DNA from: Bombus terrestris
Taxonomy: Eukaryota; Arthropoda; Insecta; Hymenoptera; Apidae
Assembly: GCF_910591885.1 (NCBI RefSeq)
Contig: NC_063285.1
Location: forward strand, 10,077,395-10,141,394
Direction of reading: 5' to 3'
DNA: 64,000 bases
The translations under genes were made by a program, and so were the position numbers. The notes below the pieces were generated by a model. The model saw nothing but the letters and a program-made list of their open reading frames with translations. It was not told the origin of the DNA and did no database searches. Positions 1 through 12,775 of the stretch are shown here, one piece after another; positions within the stretch are counted from its first letter, which is position 1, and the number at the start of each line of letters is the position of its first letter.

Positions 1-1113
1 AAACTAGACACTTCCGAAAATGTGCAAGCTGACGTGAGTAGTAACGCCGAATCAGTAGCAATAACTTCAAAAGATGATGAAAAGTCTGCGATTTCTGAAA
101 AAGTAGAAAAGCCAATAGATACAGAGAAGTCTGTAGAATCTATGCCAGAGGCAACTCCTACTGCGAATGACCCCTTGGACGTTGGAATGAGTGAGCCTAA
201 ATCAAAGTCTGAAGAAGTTTCTATTACAGAGAATAAGACTGAAGAATCGTCAAATACTGCTAAAGAAACTAAATCTGATGATATGAAAGTGTCAGAGGTA
301 AAACCTACTGAAACTGCATCAAAAGAGAAGGATAGTAACAGTATAAACGAAAAATCAGAAGAATGTGCTAATAAAGCAGAAAAAGAAACGAAAGAGGAAT
401 CCACTGAAAAAGTTGTAATTACTCCTAGTATAACAGAAACTAAAACATCAGAAAATGAATCTTCGGTAAAACCTGCGCAAGAACCCACTAAGACAGAAGA
501 GAAACCTGCAGAAAATGGTAATGTATCATTGACAAGTGTAGAAAAAATTACTGCGCCAACGATAACAGAGCCAGAAGCTACTAGTAGCAAAGCAGATACA
601 AATACTGAAATTAAAAATACGACAGAAGTAGCTAAAGAAACAAAATCTGAAACAGAAACAGAATTGACTAACGTAAAATCCCCTAAAACGAAAGAAACAG
701 AGGAAACAACAACGTCCGCAAACGATGCAGAAAAACAAGTAAGTGCAGAAGCATCAAAACAGGAATTGACAGAGAAACCAACGAAAGAAGAAACTGTAGT
801 GGATGAAACAAAAGAAACGAATACAGTGGATTCTGAAAAGAAAAAATTAAATGGTACAACACAAAACGGAGATACGGATGTGCCACTGTCAGATGATAAA
901 TTACAGAGAAATGGACTAAACGAGGGGTCATCGAATGAAAATGTTAATTCGTCAACGAGCGGTAGTACATCTGCGCAAAATGGTGAACCAGAGAGTTCCT
1001 CTGAGACTAGTGCAGAATCTATAAAAGTCAAAAAGGTCGTTGATTCTGCAGTAGCCGATGGTGCCGGCGAACCTGACGTTGTTCCCCCTGTAGTTGTAGC
1101 TGCGACGTCTTAA
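1..1113 (+). CDS. 3' terminal coding part of an intrinsically disordered acidic/basic protein (partial, 5' end outside window)
   Basis: The frame is open from base 1 with no start needed and ends at TAA 1111-1113, so 370 residues of the C-terminus are visible. Composition is extreme: Lys, Glu, Thr, Ser, Ala and Val dominate. There is no Phe, Trp, Tyr or His, and only one Cys and one Arg. Short KETK/TETK/SEKV-like motifs recur. This indicates a long disordered tail without a folded domain. Near the end (bases 1027-1062) the spacing V-xx-VV-xx-AV-xx-G partly resembles a PKA RII-anchoring helix, and the last residues are Val/Pro-rich (VVPPVVVAATS). MARCKS-like or AKAP200-like scaffold proteins have similar composition, but that is a guess and I do not recognise the gene. 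The body of the protein and its exon boundaries lie upstream of the window. Overlapping minus-strand frames are shadows. The stop is followed by AT-rich DNA typical of a 3' UTR. Confidence 0.85.
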   Translation, partial: KLDTSENVQADVSSNAESVAITSKDDEKSAISEKVEKPIDTEKSVESMPEATPTANDPLDVGMSEPKSKSEEVSITENKTEESSNTAKETKSDDMKVSEVKPTETASKEKDSNSINEKSEECANKAEKETKEESTEKVVITPSITETKTSENESSVKPAQEPTKTEEKPAENGNVSLTSVEKITAPTITEPEATSSKADTNTEIKNTTEVAKETKSETETELTNVKSPKTKETEETTTSANDAEKQVSAEASKQELTEKPTKEETVVDETKETNTVDSEKKKLNGTTQNGDTDVPLSDDKLQRNGLNEGSSNENVNSSTSGSTSAQNGEPESSSETSAESIKVKKVVDSAVADGAGEPDVVPPVVVAATS

Positions 1114-2870
1114 TCTTGTTCTTATACATTTTAAGAAGTCCTTCATACATAACCCCAACCCACAATACTTATCCGCAGATATAAACTGAAAAGTTGGCTC
1201 CCTACACCTTACATAAATCGTACGACGTTAAAGATGTAATACGTTAATTTAAAATACAGTTCATAAGATTTCTATTTCTTCAACAAATATGAAGGAAGAC
1301 GATGATGCGACATATACAGCGTGTTTCACGTTCGATTATCTTCTCTAACGTTACAGTTTGATATATTGCATGTTCGTCGATTATGTTAAATAGAAAATTC
1401 TTTAAAAATTCACGAACACTCAGTTCCTATTTCACTTGCTTAATTTATTTCGTTATACTTTGTCCTGCCATTTTTGGTTTGTCTACACAAATGTATTTTT
1501 TATAGTAGACAGATTATATACCTATTCTTAATTTAAATCGACCCAGAGATAATCGAAAATGTCATTCGCTGTAGTAAGGCTAAAAAGTATTTTTGATTTT
1601 TTGTTTTCTATTACATTTTACGATGTGTATCCTTCTTTTGTATTGCCTAAACGAAATGTTACGGTATGAACATTTATAGGATAGCAAATTCATCATAGTT
1701 GGAGTATGCTAAAATACCGAATGTACTTTGTGCCAAATGAACTAATTCATCAGTTTGAAGATTTTTCTATAATTATACATATAATGTTTAAAGATCTGAT
1801 CACTATTTTAGTTTCTAACAACAATCAGGGAACTTTGATTATATATGATTTTAAGACTGAATTGGTAATGCCTCGAAAAGTCGCTGGCTTTAGACTATAC
1901 GATATAATTTTTGCATACTCTCTTGTGTACTTAATTTTATAAACTGATAGTAACACAGTGATCTTTGAATCATAAGTCTACACTTACTATCGATAAACTG
2001 TGTTTTACAATGAATTTTATTCGACTATATTAGGTATATCTTTTCGCGTTGTGAGGAACGTTGTGCGAGTTACTATAATGTAATATCATATTCCTATTTT
2101 TTTCTTTTTTTTTCGCCTTTTTTGGCATTTATTTATCGAAACATATATTTCTAGCTTAGAATGATGTTGGCCTATATGCATTGCGTATTTCTGTATTTTA
2201 TATTGTGTATCATAATTAACATTTTATCGATATTAAGTTGATTTTGAACGATTGGAAGTTTTGTGTTGCATTTATTAATGTCCTATAAAAATCATGACAT
2301 TCAAATATGGTCAACGATATGACTGTAACATGGTGTATTGCACGCACTCATTATTTTATTAGTCATATAAAATGTATTTAATATAGAACAATCCGATTAG
2401 AAGGAAAAACACTTCGGTTTGAAAATTTATTCATTTATTCCTACGGATTGATAATGTGAACATTTTTTCTATGAACTGACCGCTTTTTTCCCGACAGTTT
2501 CTTTTCTTTCTTTTTAGGATTCGTAAATTATTTTCCGAATTTGACAAGAACTCGATTATTTATTTATTATCCATTCCTGCAAAATTGACTGTGATTTAAC
2601 GATATGCTGATAGACATAGGGAATTTAAAACAATTCATTTGTTATTCACCTGTAGTAATTCCTTTGGCAGATTATCGTATTAATACTAATATTTTTATTG
2701 AAATTAATATACATCCTGCCTGATTGAAGACACTGTGAAGACTGTAGACTGTAGACAGTATAGTAAGCAATCGAAGCTTCCGTATTTTCTCCTTTCTGTT
2801 TTTTGATTTTGGTTCGTTTCCCTTCTTCGCCAGCGGCTATGCTAGAAAAGCTCAGCGATTCACAAAAGCG

Positions 2871-2885
2871 AATAAATGAAATAAA
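2871..2885 (+). terminator. pair of overlapping poly(A) signals (proximal candidate)
   Basis: AATAAA occurs at 2871-2876 and again at 2880-2885, followed within 40 bases by GT/T-rich sequence. This is a candidate proximal cleavage signal for the gene ending at 1113. Isolated hexamers are common in AT-rich DNA, so the call is tentative. Confidence 0.35.
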
Positions 2886-4417
2886 CGAATTGCGACGTCA
2901 GCGTGTTCTAGACTTGTTATCTATAAGTGCACATATAGTCAGTAACGATTATGAGACTTTGAACCTTAAACGATTGTGAGACTTTAAACGAATGCATATT
3001 TTACAGGACACTTGACAGACCTCGCATTTATTTATAAGGTGTCCTTACAACAAAAACCATTTCAATACTCAGTAATTTTTTCTTTTTTTTTTGGCGTTGC
3101 ACGATTCATCATGAATTGATAGAAAGAGAATAGAGATTGTTAAAAAATAATGATCTCCATTTATTACCTGAAACGGAATTTGAATCTTGTATGCTTGATA
3201 GTCCTCGTTTCACGATGAAATATATCCGAGGATATATCAGAGCGGATAAGACCGTTGCCGATGTTCGATTTCATCCTACACAATAACTTATCCTTAAGTC
3301 AGATATATAAGGAAAATTTCCAATTGATATTATAAAATCTAGTACGATTGCAAATTCATCGAATGCATAATCGATAACATAAGTGTGCCCGAAAATGCTC
3401 AACCGCAACGATTGAACGATTTTATTGAAATTTCTAGGGTCACCTCTGTTAACGATGATTAATAAAAATACTAAAAAGCTCGATGTTAACAGCCCCGAAG
3501 CGTTAACGACTGTAAACTGCCGACATTTTGCCATAACGAATTTTTTAATTGTTCTTTCGGTAAATACCTTATATTTTTATATTCTGTCTATTAATATGGT
3601 ATTTGAAAATGTGAACCGACTCTGCCAATCAGTACGATAAAATTAAAATCTTTGGACGCTAACTGACAATATGTATGAAGTTCTTCTCGGCTGACTTTCA
3701 CGGCATCATCAGATATCATCATCCCCATATCATCCATTCTTGTTCTTGCGTCGATAGTCGGAAGAACCGAAGTACATATTGGTAATTTGCGACGTATAAT
3801 TGCCCTTTACTTGCTCTGTGTTTCATTTTTATTCGAGTGCTCGATTTCAACGAACCTTAGTATTTTTTCTTCAAACGTACACGATCATGTTCAATTAACG
3901 TAAAATAGCGTCGTTGATGTTCTAAGTTTAGGGATCGTTAACTCTTTGCGGTTTGATTCATAAGTATTATTTACAGGTATCGAACTTGAAGTATTCTGAT
4001 CAAACTAATTGGATAAAATGCGCGATATGACAAATGAGAATGTAATGTATTATTGATCATGTAAAATTCAATGGAATAAATTATTTGTTTTTCTCAATAT
4101 GACTATGAACCGCAAAGCGTTAAATTAAGAAGAAGCGTTTGTAAGTTTAACGTTTACATTTTTTTACTGTGACGTGTCAACTTAGAGATCTTCAATCAAC
4201 GTTTCATACTCGATTTGATGCGACCACACTCTAAGATGTATGTCATTGCAGCTTTATTGTGTTATTATTCGCATATGGTCGCATGGCCGTCGTACACTGC
4301 CTTGTTATTTATTATCTTTTCATCATATAATATCGGATATTCGTCAAATCAGTCGTAAATCACTAATAAGACGTTGATGCTTTGTATTTTGTTAAAAATG
4401 AAATGAATGTGTCGCTT

Positions 4418-4530
4418 ATACATGTGCATGTATATATACATGTATAGTGTGTATATATGTATACTGTAATGTAGTAGAAATGGTATTTATATGTGAATAT
4501 CTATATATAGATATACATGTATATATAGAT
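4418..4530. repeat. AT/TATG low-complexity tract with three TGTATATA octamers
   Basis: Alternating TA/TG/CA dinucleotides. TGTATATA, the octamer recognised by Pumilio-type proteins in RNA, occurs at 4429, 4450 and 4518 on the plus strand. Low complexity alone could produce it. Confidence 0.6.
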
Positions 4531-5256
4531 ATCATTTTTACTCGCGACATATTTTATCAGTTGAACTCGTACGTAATAATGGTTGTAGATTTTGTAAGCG
4601 AACCGAAAAACGTGATATCCATCAAGAATACGTTTTCTTGCGGCTTACAAGTCGTACAGCTACTTAAATTGTATGCATAAGATTTGTCGTCCTTTCAAAA
4701 TACCTTAGATACCGAGATACATTAAGTACCGAAGATAGGGAATACTAATAAACAATAGCTTCGTATCGATTAGCGATTATTATTTGTAATTCATTGGCTA
4801 TTTTATGTAACTTGTCAATATAAGTGTAGGAGAGAATGTACGGACTTAATTGATACTTTTTAACGATAACCTTCGACGGAGATCCTTAAAGACTCGTATC
4901 CTCTAAGAGACTGCTCCGTTGCTTTTCTTTCTCAGTCAAGTATTTTAAATACTTTTTCTTTTCTTCTTTATTAAACGAGATCATCTGTAGAAAAATTACT
5001 ATTTTCCAGTGTTCTCTAAACAATTAACGTATGTGTGTAATATGTATGTGTGCGTGCGTGTGTGTATTACATGGCAGGGGCACAAAACTGAGTTCTATTT
5101 CATCGTATCAAGTTCGACGATCATCGGATCTTAACACACATTTTATTGAACGAAAAGTAACACATCACTGACTCCGAAACGGTATGCACTGTACAGGAAA
5201 AGAAAAGGATTGAGGATTCTGTTCTCTCTGAACTCTTGACTGCATTCGTAGAGCAA

Positions 5257-5262
5257 AATAAA
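5257..5262 (+). terminator. poly(A) signal (distal candidate)
   Basis: AATAAA is followed about 20-40 bases later by a T-rich stretch (CTTTTATTTCATTGTTCC), the arrangement expected for cleavage and polyadenylation. It would give a 3' UTR of about 4.2 kb. Use of the site is inferred. Confidence 0.35.
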
Positions 5263-5290
5263 TGAATTTTGCAATTAGAATCCGAGCGTT

Positions 5291-8200
5291 CAACTTTTAT
5301 TTCATTGTTCCTAACGAAGGCTTCGAGTTTGCGCGAGTAAACTTATTTTATAAGAGAAAGGATAACCGTGATATCGAATCGAAATCAGAGCGTACTCATC
5401 CTTATATTCTTCATACTGTAAATTTTGTTTAGGTGTATATATTCTCGTGGTAATATTATTACATTAAATATAATGGGATAAAGAAAAAAAAAAAAAAAAC
5501 GATTAGCGTCCGCAACATAGAGTTAAAGGAACGGCATAAAAAGATAAAAGAATTGCGATTAAAGTATATCGATGTACATGATTGAAAACTAATCCGCTCT
5601 CGGTATTGTTTCCTCGAATTGGTTCGTGCTACTCTTGTCCTCAGCTAGTCGATAATGTTAGGTGCAGCAGCATTTTCACCCGATCGATCCTGAGTGCTAG
5701 TCATTCTACTATGCGCACCGGAGCATCAATTTTCAACCAACTAATTCAGTAGATCGAGATGTAAAAAGTCTCCGTCATTTTAACGATAATTTCCGTTGAA
5801 GCAATAATATTGTCTGGATACGATTCTTTTTTTTTCCTCGACATAATGTTAAGAACAAGATGTATCGAATATTTGGTACTTGAAATACATATTGTTCGAA
5901 CGTATGAGATATTGCTTTTTCTACGACACTTTTCTCTTGTATAAAATGCTGAAATACCATTTTTTACTGGGAAATGCAAATCATCTTGTAAGATGTTTTA
6001 TGTTTCATGTAAGAATATACAAAAAGTTTCAGTGTCCATGCAATGGTTCAATATTTAATATTGAAGGTACACTGATTTCAAATTACGAATTAAAGTACAT
6101 TAAAGATTAAAGAAATTAAAAAATCCAAATAATCTGTGTCAATAAGAGACTTCCTTTCTAAATAAATAATTTATAAAGATTTTTCAATACGCTCTAATAT
6201 ATCATGCTATACTTTTTCTACTTGTATTAAAAAGAAGAAATATAAATTCTATTAAAAAGAATACTAGTAACTTTGAAATGTTCTTGCTACCTTTACATAC
6301 ATATATCTACATGTTTTTTGTGATACTTTAATTAACTTCTTCGTGTAATTTAAACTTTATGCGTTTGATTATATATATTATCCTATAATATTTTTCTTAA
6401 TACATTTTTTCAAGTATATACTTATTTATCGATTAAATTATTATGTCATATTTATTTCTCTATTATTTAATTTCTATATAAATTTCTTTTACAACAAATG
6501 AATTTTATTCCTGTATTTATCTATCTCTTTTTCCACATATATCAACACTTTAAGAGTGCATGTTTAGAAAATAATAAACGAGTCAAAACGTTCTCTACTA
6601 GAGGTTTGTTTATATAAAATTAAAGACTGCAAGCGTTTAAACTTTCTCTTACAGAACGTATGCTATGCGAAGGGAATAAAAAACTGTTTTATAGTCGCTT
6701 CTGTTTGAAAGCCTTTACTACACGCGAAGTAAGTGTAAGGTCTTTCACCGGTACAAAAAAGTTCGTGTACCTAGCCTCAACTAGGTGTTCGTTTTAAAAC
6801 CTTTTTCTCGTACGCTACAAGTAATACATAAGCTTCCTTTTCAATGCTATGCTTTGCTACATGTTATCTCGGCATTATCTAAAATTTAATGATTTCTCTT
6901 CGCGAATATCGCACCTAATTGCGCCCTCTTATTCTTTGTACACCTTTTTGCGGTAAAGCGTGCCCTTCTATGTTGATTTATATTTCCATGCTGCTATGCA
7001 GTGTATGCAGTTTCTGTCCCAGGCACCAGGTATCACGAATGTAAAATCTAATCCTAAGATGAAACCAGAACCGGTTAATACTTGAAAATGGTTTTAACGA
7101 TAACTTTTCTTAATTTCTCCTTTAGTTTTTCAAAGTACAAGTGTATACAAATATTTTGTTCTTTTCTTTGTGTTTTAGTTACATTGGGAACAGAGATAAC
7201 TTACTTATTTCATCTGTGTCAGGAATACCGAGACGTGATTCTAAGTGTTGACAAATATCATAATACTCATAATATGGTGAAGTGAATTTTTAGACGGTTT
7301 TTTAAAATAAAGGTTTTTTATACATGCTTCGTCGATGGAAGCATAGAGATTCTGATTAAAATTTACGTGTTTCTGTGTTGGATAGTCTATACCAAAGATG
7401 AATTGTTATACATATATTGTACGACAAATGTCATTTTAAATAAAATAATGAAAATTCGTTTTCAGTGTTTTTACATATCCCCTGATACATTTCCTCATCT
7501 GAACCTTAATAAAATTCTGCAGTATTTTTTATCTGCAAAGGTATAGCGTCTAAACATTTTATTTTCATTTTACAGTGATGTGTACAATATAAAAAAGTTG
7601 GTTGAAGTGATTTCTAAATTTTATTATTATTAAAAATATGTAATTTAAAAAGTATTTTTTTAATTTGATTAATAATCACATAATTTGATTAATAATTGAT
7701 AAATAATTTATATCCTTTTTACTGTTTATTCTTTTTCATATTTTCTAATTCTATTTATGTATGCAATTTTAACAAATATGTATAGAGTAAAAAGATACGT
7801 ATAAATTTAAATTATCGACTCTGTCTATAACCGTTATACTTTTTTATGGTATCAACAGATGGCACTGCTGACACTGTTTTAGTACCTGCATGAATTTTAC
7901 AAATCTATATCAGTATACAATTTTTAAAAAATTAATAAGTTGGAATTATATGCTTGGTTTACAATATTTTATACTATGTTCTTATGTGCAGTATTTTAAA
8001 ATTAATCAACTATAATTGTAATTGATTAAACATAAAATAAGTATATTTCTAAATCATTTTAATGTTTGGTTTAGTGTAGATTGTTTGAACATTATAATCT
8101 GTATAAAACTGAATATGTTAAAGTTTGGAAAAGATTAATTTCATTGATTAATTAATATTTATGAAATTGCTGAACGCTATAACAGCGAAGAAAAGGAAAA

Positions 8201-10290
8201 TGTTCGTTCATTTTCAGTAAAATAAGTTGTAAGTAGTAACATAACGATTTAATACAATTTTGTTCCTTTATTAATATAGTTACCTACATATGTATGTGTT
8301 AATGTATTAATCGATATTATATCTAATTATTTTCGTACTTTTCCAACATAATATGTAATGTGAGAAAGAATTCTGTTGCAAATAATTATACACTATTAGT
8401 ACTATCAGCGACTATTCTAACTCAAGATAGAATATTTTGATTTCTAAACGTCAAATTTCAATTTTTCCTTTTGCATAAAAACTTTCAGTGGGAAAGATAG
8501 ATGTATATGCGCATGCGCTGCCTAGCGACTGCAATTCGAACTAAGCTTATAACTGGAGTTTAAACTCTTATGTAAAATAATATTTACTTTCATTTTTGCA
8601 CGTAATGTGCGTCTAATTTTTATTATTCTCATTTTTTTGTGTAACGCACAAAGATATTTAGATAAATATTTCAGATTTCAATATTTATGTAAGCTTCTTT
8701 TAGAACATCAGAAATTCCTATTCGTAGGCTATGCCAAACCTACTTTCTCACTGCTCCCTTGTGTTTTATATATACATATGTATATGCTCACTAAGAATGC
8801 TTATTTAATTACATTATTATAGAAATTATTAATCTCAATTGACGAAACAAAAAGCTAAACGTGCATTATTATTATTATTAAAAATAAATTTTTATGTATA
8901 ATTTAAATACAACATAAATTAGCAATATTTTTTAGTAATCTTAATAGTTTATCATTATTTTCTTTGGTTAATAATAGTATATACTGTTACAATAAGTTTT
9001 ACATTATAATATATAATTGCTAATTTCATATATTTATAGATTTTAATTTTATGTTGAGTTTAATCAATCTACGAACCATGAAGTATTTATTAATTTATAT
9101 TATAATATATTTTTTAACAATTTATTATGTCTTTGCATTTATGTACTCATTAATATTAAAATTAACATTATATTTATCAGTTTTTCCGATGATTATATTT
9201 ATTCTATATTTAAAATTATTTTAACTTCGTTTATATAACGAATATTGCAATTCGTGTTATACTATATGTTTTTATTTATGTTTGTAGTTTGGAAAATATA
9301 TAATAATGTTAAATATGGAGTTATTAATTATATAAAAAACATTCAAATAATAAAATGTAGAAAGCTTCTCTAAATCTCCCTTTCTAAAGCTCTCTAAAAG
9401 TTTATAATGCCTAATTTTCATGATATACAAGTATTTTAAATATATGAAGGCTTTATTGAAAGTTTTGAATTCAATATTGAATTTATAATATTGAGGTTAC
9501 TGTAAATTTGAATATTTTACTAACCTCTAATTAATAATTTGAAAAATGAAACAATATCTCATTTCATAAACACAATATTACTATAATACCAAAAAAACGG
9601 ATACTAAATTTTTAATTTTGTCAATTAAGTTCAATAATTTCAATAATAATACAACACTTTTGGAAATATCATGTGTACATGAGGTGCGCATTAATAATTT
9701 TACTTTACTATTATAATTTATTGCTAATAACTTCACACGTTTAATTTTCAAATGAAACACTTGTATCGTTTTCTGTTTGAGTATGCACGTATCTGTCTTT
9801 TAGTAATTGACCGTTTTAGTTCGCAGTGGCAATAAACAATTTTGTAGAGAGAACTAATTTGTAAGTCCATTTATTACTGCTAGTCGATAAATATGCAATG
9901 AAGTTCGAAAGACGGGATTTTTACTGGAAATTTTAAATTCTAACTCTAACATCAAGCTAGCATTGAATCTCTTTCGTAATTTGTGAACGGTAAAAATATA
10001 AAATACAGTTAAAATTATTTTACGTTATCGATCGTGTCTGTTAAAGCTATAACATTTAATGAAATTCTAGTTTAAGTATTTGAATAGAATAGAAAATATG
10101 TAGATGTTTCAATACTTTCTTTTCTCAATCGTTGTCGCATAACCTCTTTCGTTCTTTTGCATGAAAAATACTGATAGGTATTTGTGCTCGAACGCGTCAT
10201 ATGTCATAGAAAATCAGGATTTGTCTCAACGATCACATCAGGAATATTCTGAACATTGTAAATTATAACGAACAATTCTGGCAACAATAT
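5291..10290. other. AT-rich intergenic stretch, no gene seen
   Basis: Very AT-rich, especially 6.0-10.2 kb, with stops in all frames and only short chance frames (longest about 77 codons). It has an A-run at 5485-5500 and an ATT run near 8866. I see no RNA gene, domain or organised repeat. Confidence 0.6.
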
Positions 10291-10556
10291 CGCAAGGCTT
10301 GAATCAGCGTGCACGTCTCGTAAGAGCAGGAGAGCGGAACTCGAACTGTCTTCTCCTTCTATTTGTTGGACTGTGCTCTTATTTGCTGGCTCTTGCGTCC
10401 CTCTGCGACTCTCTTTCTCTGTCTCTTTCCTCCCTGTCGATATCTATATAACTACCACTCCATCTTTGTCTAGCCTACCTTATGTACCTATACACCGCAT
10501 CTTCCTTTCTCTCTCGCTCAATAGGGTGAGATCGGGCCACGGACGTATTCGACAGG

Positions 10557-10578
10557 ATTGGACCAGCCTCTGACGTCA
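10557..10578 (-). promoter_or_regulatory. CRE plus inverted CCAAT box in a pyrimidine-rich promoter-like segment
   Basis: A full palindromic CRE, TGACGTCA, lies at 10571-10578, and ATTGG (CCAAT on the minus strand) lies at 10557-10561, nine bases away. The surrounding 10.3-10.7 kb is GC-richer than its flanks, with CT-rich tracts upstream and a TATATA stretch near 10637. This resembles a regulated RNA polymerase II promoter or enhancer. No transcript or exon can be assigned. Confidence 0.4.
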
Positions 10579-10967
10579 TTGCGTGGACCGACGTATCTCG
10601 TTGACGATTGTCGAAAGCATGCTGTTCTCGCGCCTCTATATATCCACCTACAGCAATCAGCGGCAAATTCAAACACATGATAAAGTTAGATTTCTCTTGT
10701 ATTGCATTAATCGAACGTTACTTTTTCTTGTGCTTGGCAACGATGAGTGAATTAAGTACGATCATTTGAAAAAATTAGTCTCTCGTCTCTAACAGTGAAT
10801 TATCGATTCGGATGGTTTTTTGAAATTCCAACGAAATCTAAATTTCCCAGATAGAACTCTGGACAGGCTGGTATAAAACTGTGAAGCAAAAAAAGAAAAG
10901 GGACGAATTATTAATTTCTCTCATGAAGGTGAAGTCCTGGTGTTTTAAATATGGATTTTTACGGGTC

Positions 10968-11022
10968 GTGTATTCTTTATATATATATATGTATATATAT
11001 AACCTATATATAAAGAATACAC
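10968..11022. repeat. perfect inverted repeat, 18-bp arms, 19-base loop
   Basis: The left arm GTGTATTCTTTATATATA (10968-10985) is exactly complementary to the right arm at 11005-11022. The loop is mostly TA/TG. The arms are AT-rich, so the hairpin could be a by-product of TA microsatellite growth. It could also be a small mobile-element relic or an RNA hairpin. Confidence 0.8.
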
Positions 11023-11750
11023 TCTCGTTTCACTTGTATGTGTATATACAATTCCCCCATTCCTCACGTACCATCTACGTTATTGCTTGTATTCTTTGTG
11101 CTACATAGAAGTCATAATATGCTTTATAAAACCGTGGATTCAACTTCTCTTGGTGTTTATTAATATAACGTTTATTATACGGTTCTAAAATTTCGTTGGT
11201 ATTACTAATTATAAGAGAAATTTTATTTTAAGTAACGAATGTCGTTTCTTTTAAATGAAGAGGAAAATTACTCCCATTTCAACGATATAAAACATGCATA
11301 GTAAAATATTAGTCTGTACTCTATCTACATAACCATAGTCTGAACATTGGCACAGATATTTTGTTTCAAAAAGTTATACGTATTCGTTCGTTGTCCATTT
11401 TCGAACAATTAAACTTATTATAAACTAATATAAAATTTTTGACAAATTCAACCAATTAAACGAAGAGAAATAATTTTCAATATTTTTCTATGGTTTTTAA
11501 CAGAGGCTGCTGTGCTCCTAAGTACTGCGTGACATCATACTCGTACGGACATAAGGTACCCGAAAGAGAACAATAATCGACCTCGCTCAAGATGAATGAC
11601 ATCGAAGTCTGCGTAAGCGGCTACGTGCTCCGATGTTGAGGAACATCAGCAAGGGCGCTAGCCGCAGAAAACAGTAGAGGTTAGGTATGGCCAGGACGGT
11701 ACGTTCCAGGCAGTGGAGAGAAGAGTACCCGGAGAGAGCACCCGGGCCGG

Positions 11751-11780
11751 GTAGGTAGGTAGGTATACATAGGTAGGTAG
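11751..11780. repeat. (GTAG)n microsatellite
   Basis: GTAG/AGGT tetranucleotide units, interrupted by TATACAT in the middle. Confidence 0.85.
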
Positions 11781-12654
11781 AGCGCAGAGGCAGACGAGAA
11801 GAGACGACCGCTTGAAATCCCTTTCTCCTTCCCGCCTTTCCTGCCTGCTTCTCTCTACCGCCCGTCCGCCATGCCACTACGAGCGAGCGAACGTACAGCT
11901 AGGCCGGCACAGTCCTGTAGCCCATTTGGCATTTCCCCAGCTATAGCGGCGGTCCTGTAGCCCATCGTTGTTATCGTCCCGCAGCTGCATAAAGTCGGCT
12001 CTACCTCCCCTTACCCCTCTGACCCTCTCCCATGCTGTCGACCAACCGCCCGTCCACTCCCCTCCTCATTCTGTTTCGCTCACCTCGCTGCTCGACATCA
12101 ACGTTTCTTCCTCCATCTCTCTCTCTCTCCCCTTCTCTCTCTATTCTTCCTTCTCTCACCCGCCTGCCGACCTGATCGTGTTGCCCTCCTTCCTCCCCCC
12201 AGTCGTACCGACGCTTCGACCAATCCCCTTCCTTGTCGCCCCATGAGCTCTCGTTGTCCGCCGTTCACTTCTCTCTCCCACGAGCCTGCCAGCCTGACGT
12301 TTCCCCCACCGTACTCCTACTACCACTAACATTCCCTTATTCTACATCGTTACCGCTAACTCACACACATATACCATCAGCAGCATTGGTACCACGTTTC
12401 TACAGCGACGCAACGGTGGCGCCGCCAGACAGGGACGCCTCGAAACGTTTTTACCCTCCTCTCTCTCCACCCGTCTGATCCAACTCCATATACCGCCGAC
12501 GACGCCTGATGCTGCCGTGCTGCGGTATATACTCGCGCACCGTCCTTGTCGTTCTATCGATTCCCTACCTTCCTCCTTCCTCTCTTACCCAACCTCTTCT
12601 CATCCTACTCGTCATGTGCCCCCTCTTTCGCTTTTCTCTCTGCGTCTCACTGCC

Positions 12655-12775
12655 AGCCAACTTGCCTGTCTGCTTGCCTGGCTTGCCTGACTGCCTTGCT
12701 CGTTTACTTACTTGCTTGCATGCTAGTCTGCCTGCTAGGTTGCTAGCCTGCTTGCTTGGCCCGCTTGCTTCGTTC
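12655..12775. repeat. degenerate (CTTG/CCTG)n tetranucleotide tract
   Basis: About 120 bases built of CTTG, CCTG, CTGC and CTAG tetramers. The tract gives Leu/Cys/Ala-rich frames on the plus strand and Lys/Arg/Gly-rich frames on the minus strand, which are artefacts of the repeat. Confidence 0.75.

Larger units (their letters stand above)
1114..5290 (+). other. probable long 3' UTR of the upstream gene
   Basis: No coding frame is supported after the stop at 1113. The DNA is AT-rich with U-rich runs and holds AATAAA hexamers at 2871, 2880, 3461, 4075 and 5257. The composition becomes even more AT-rich after about 5.9 kb. The end of the transcript cannot be fixed from sequence. It may be as short as about 2.9 kb or as long as about 5.3 kb, with alternative polyadenylation possible. 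Confidence 0.5.
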
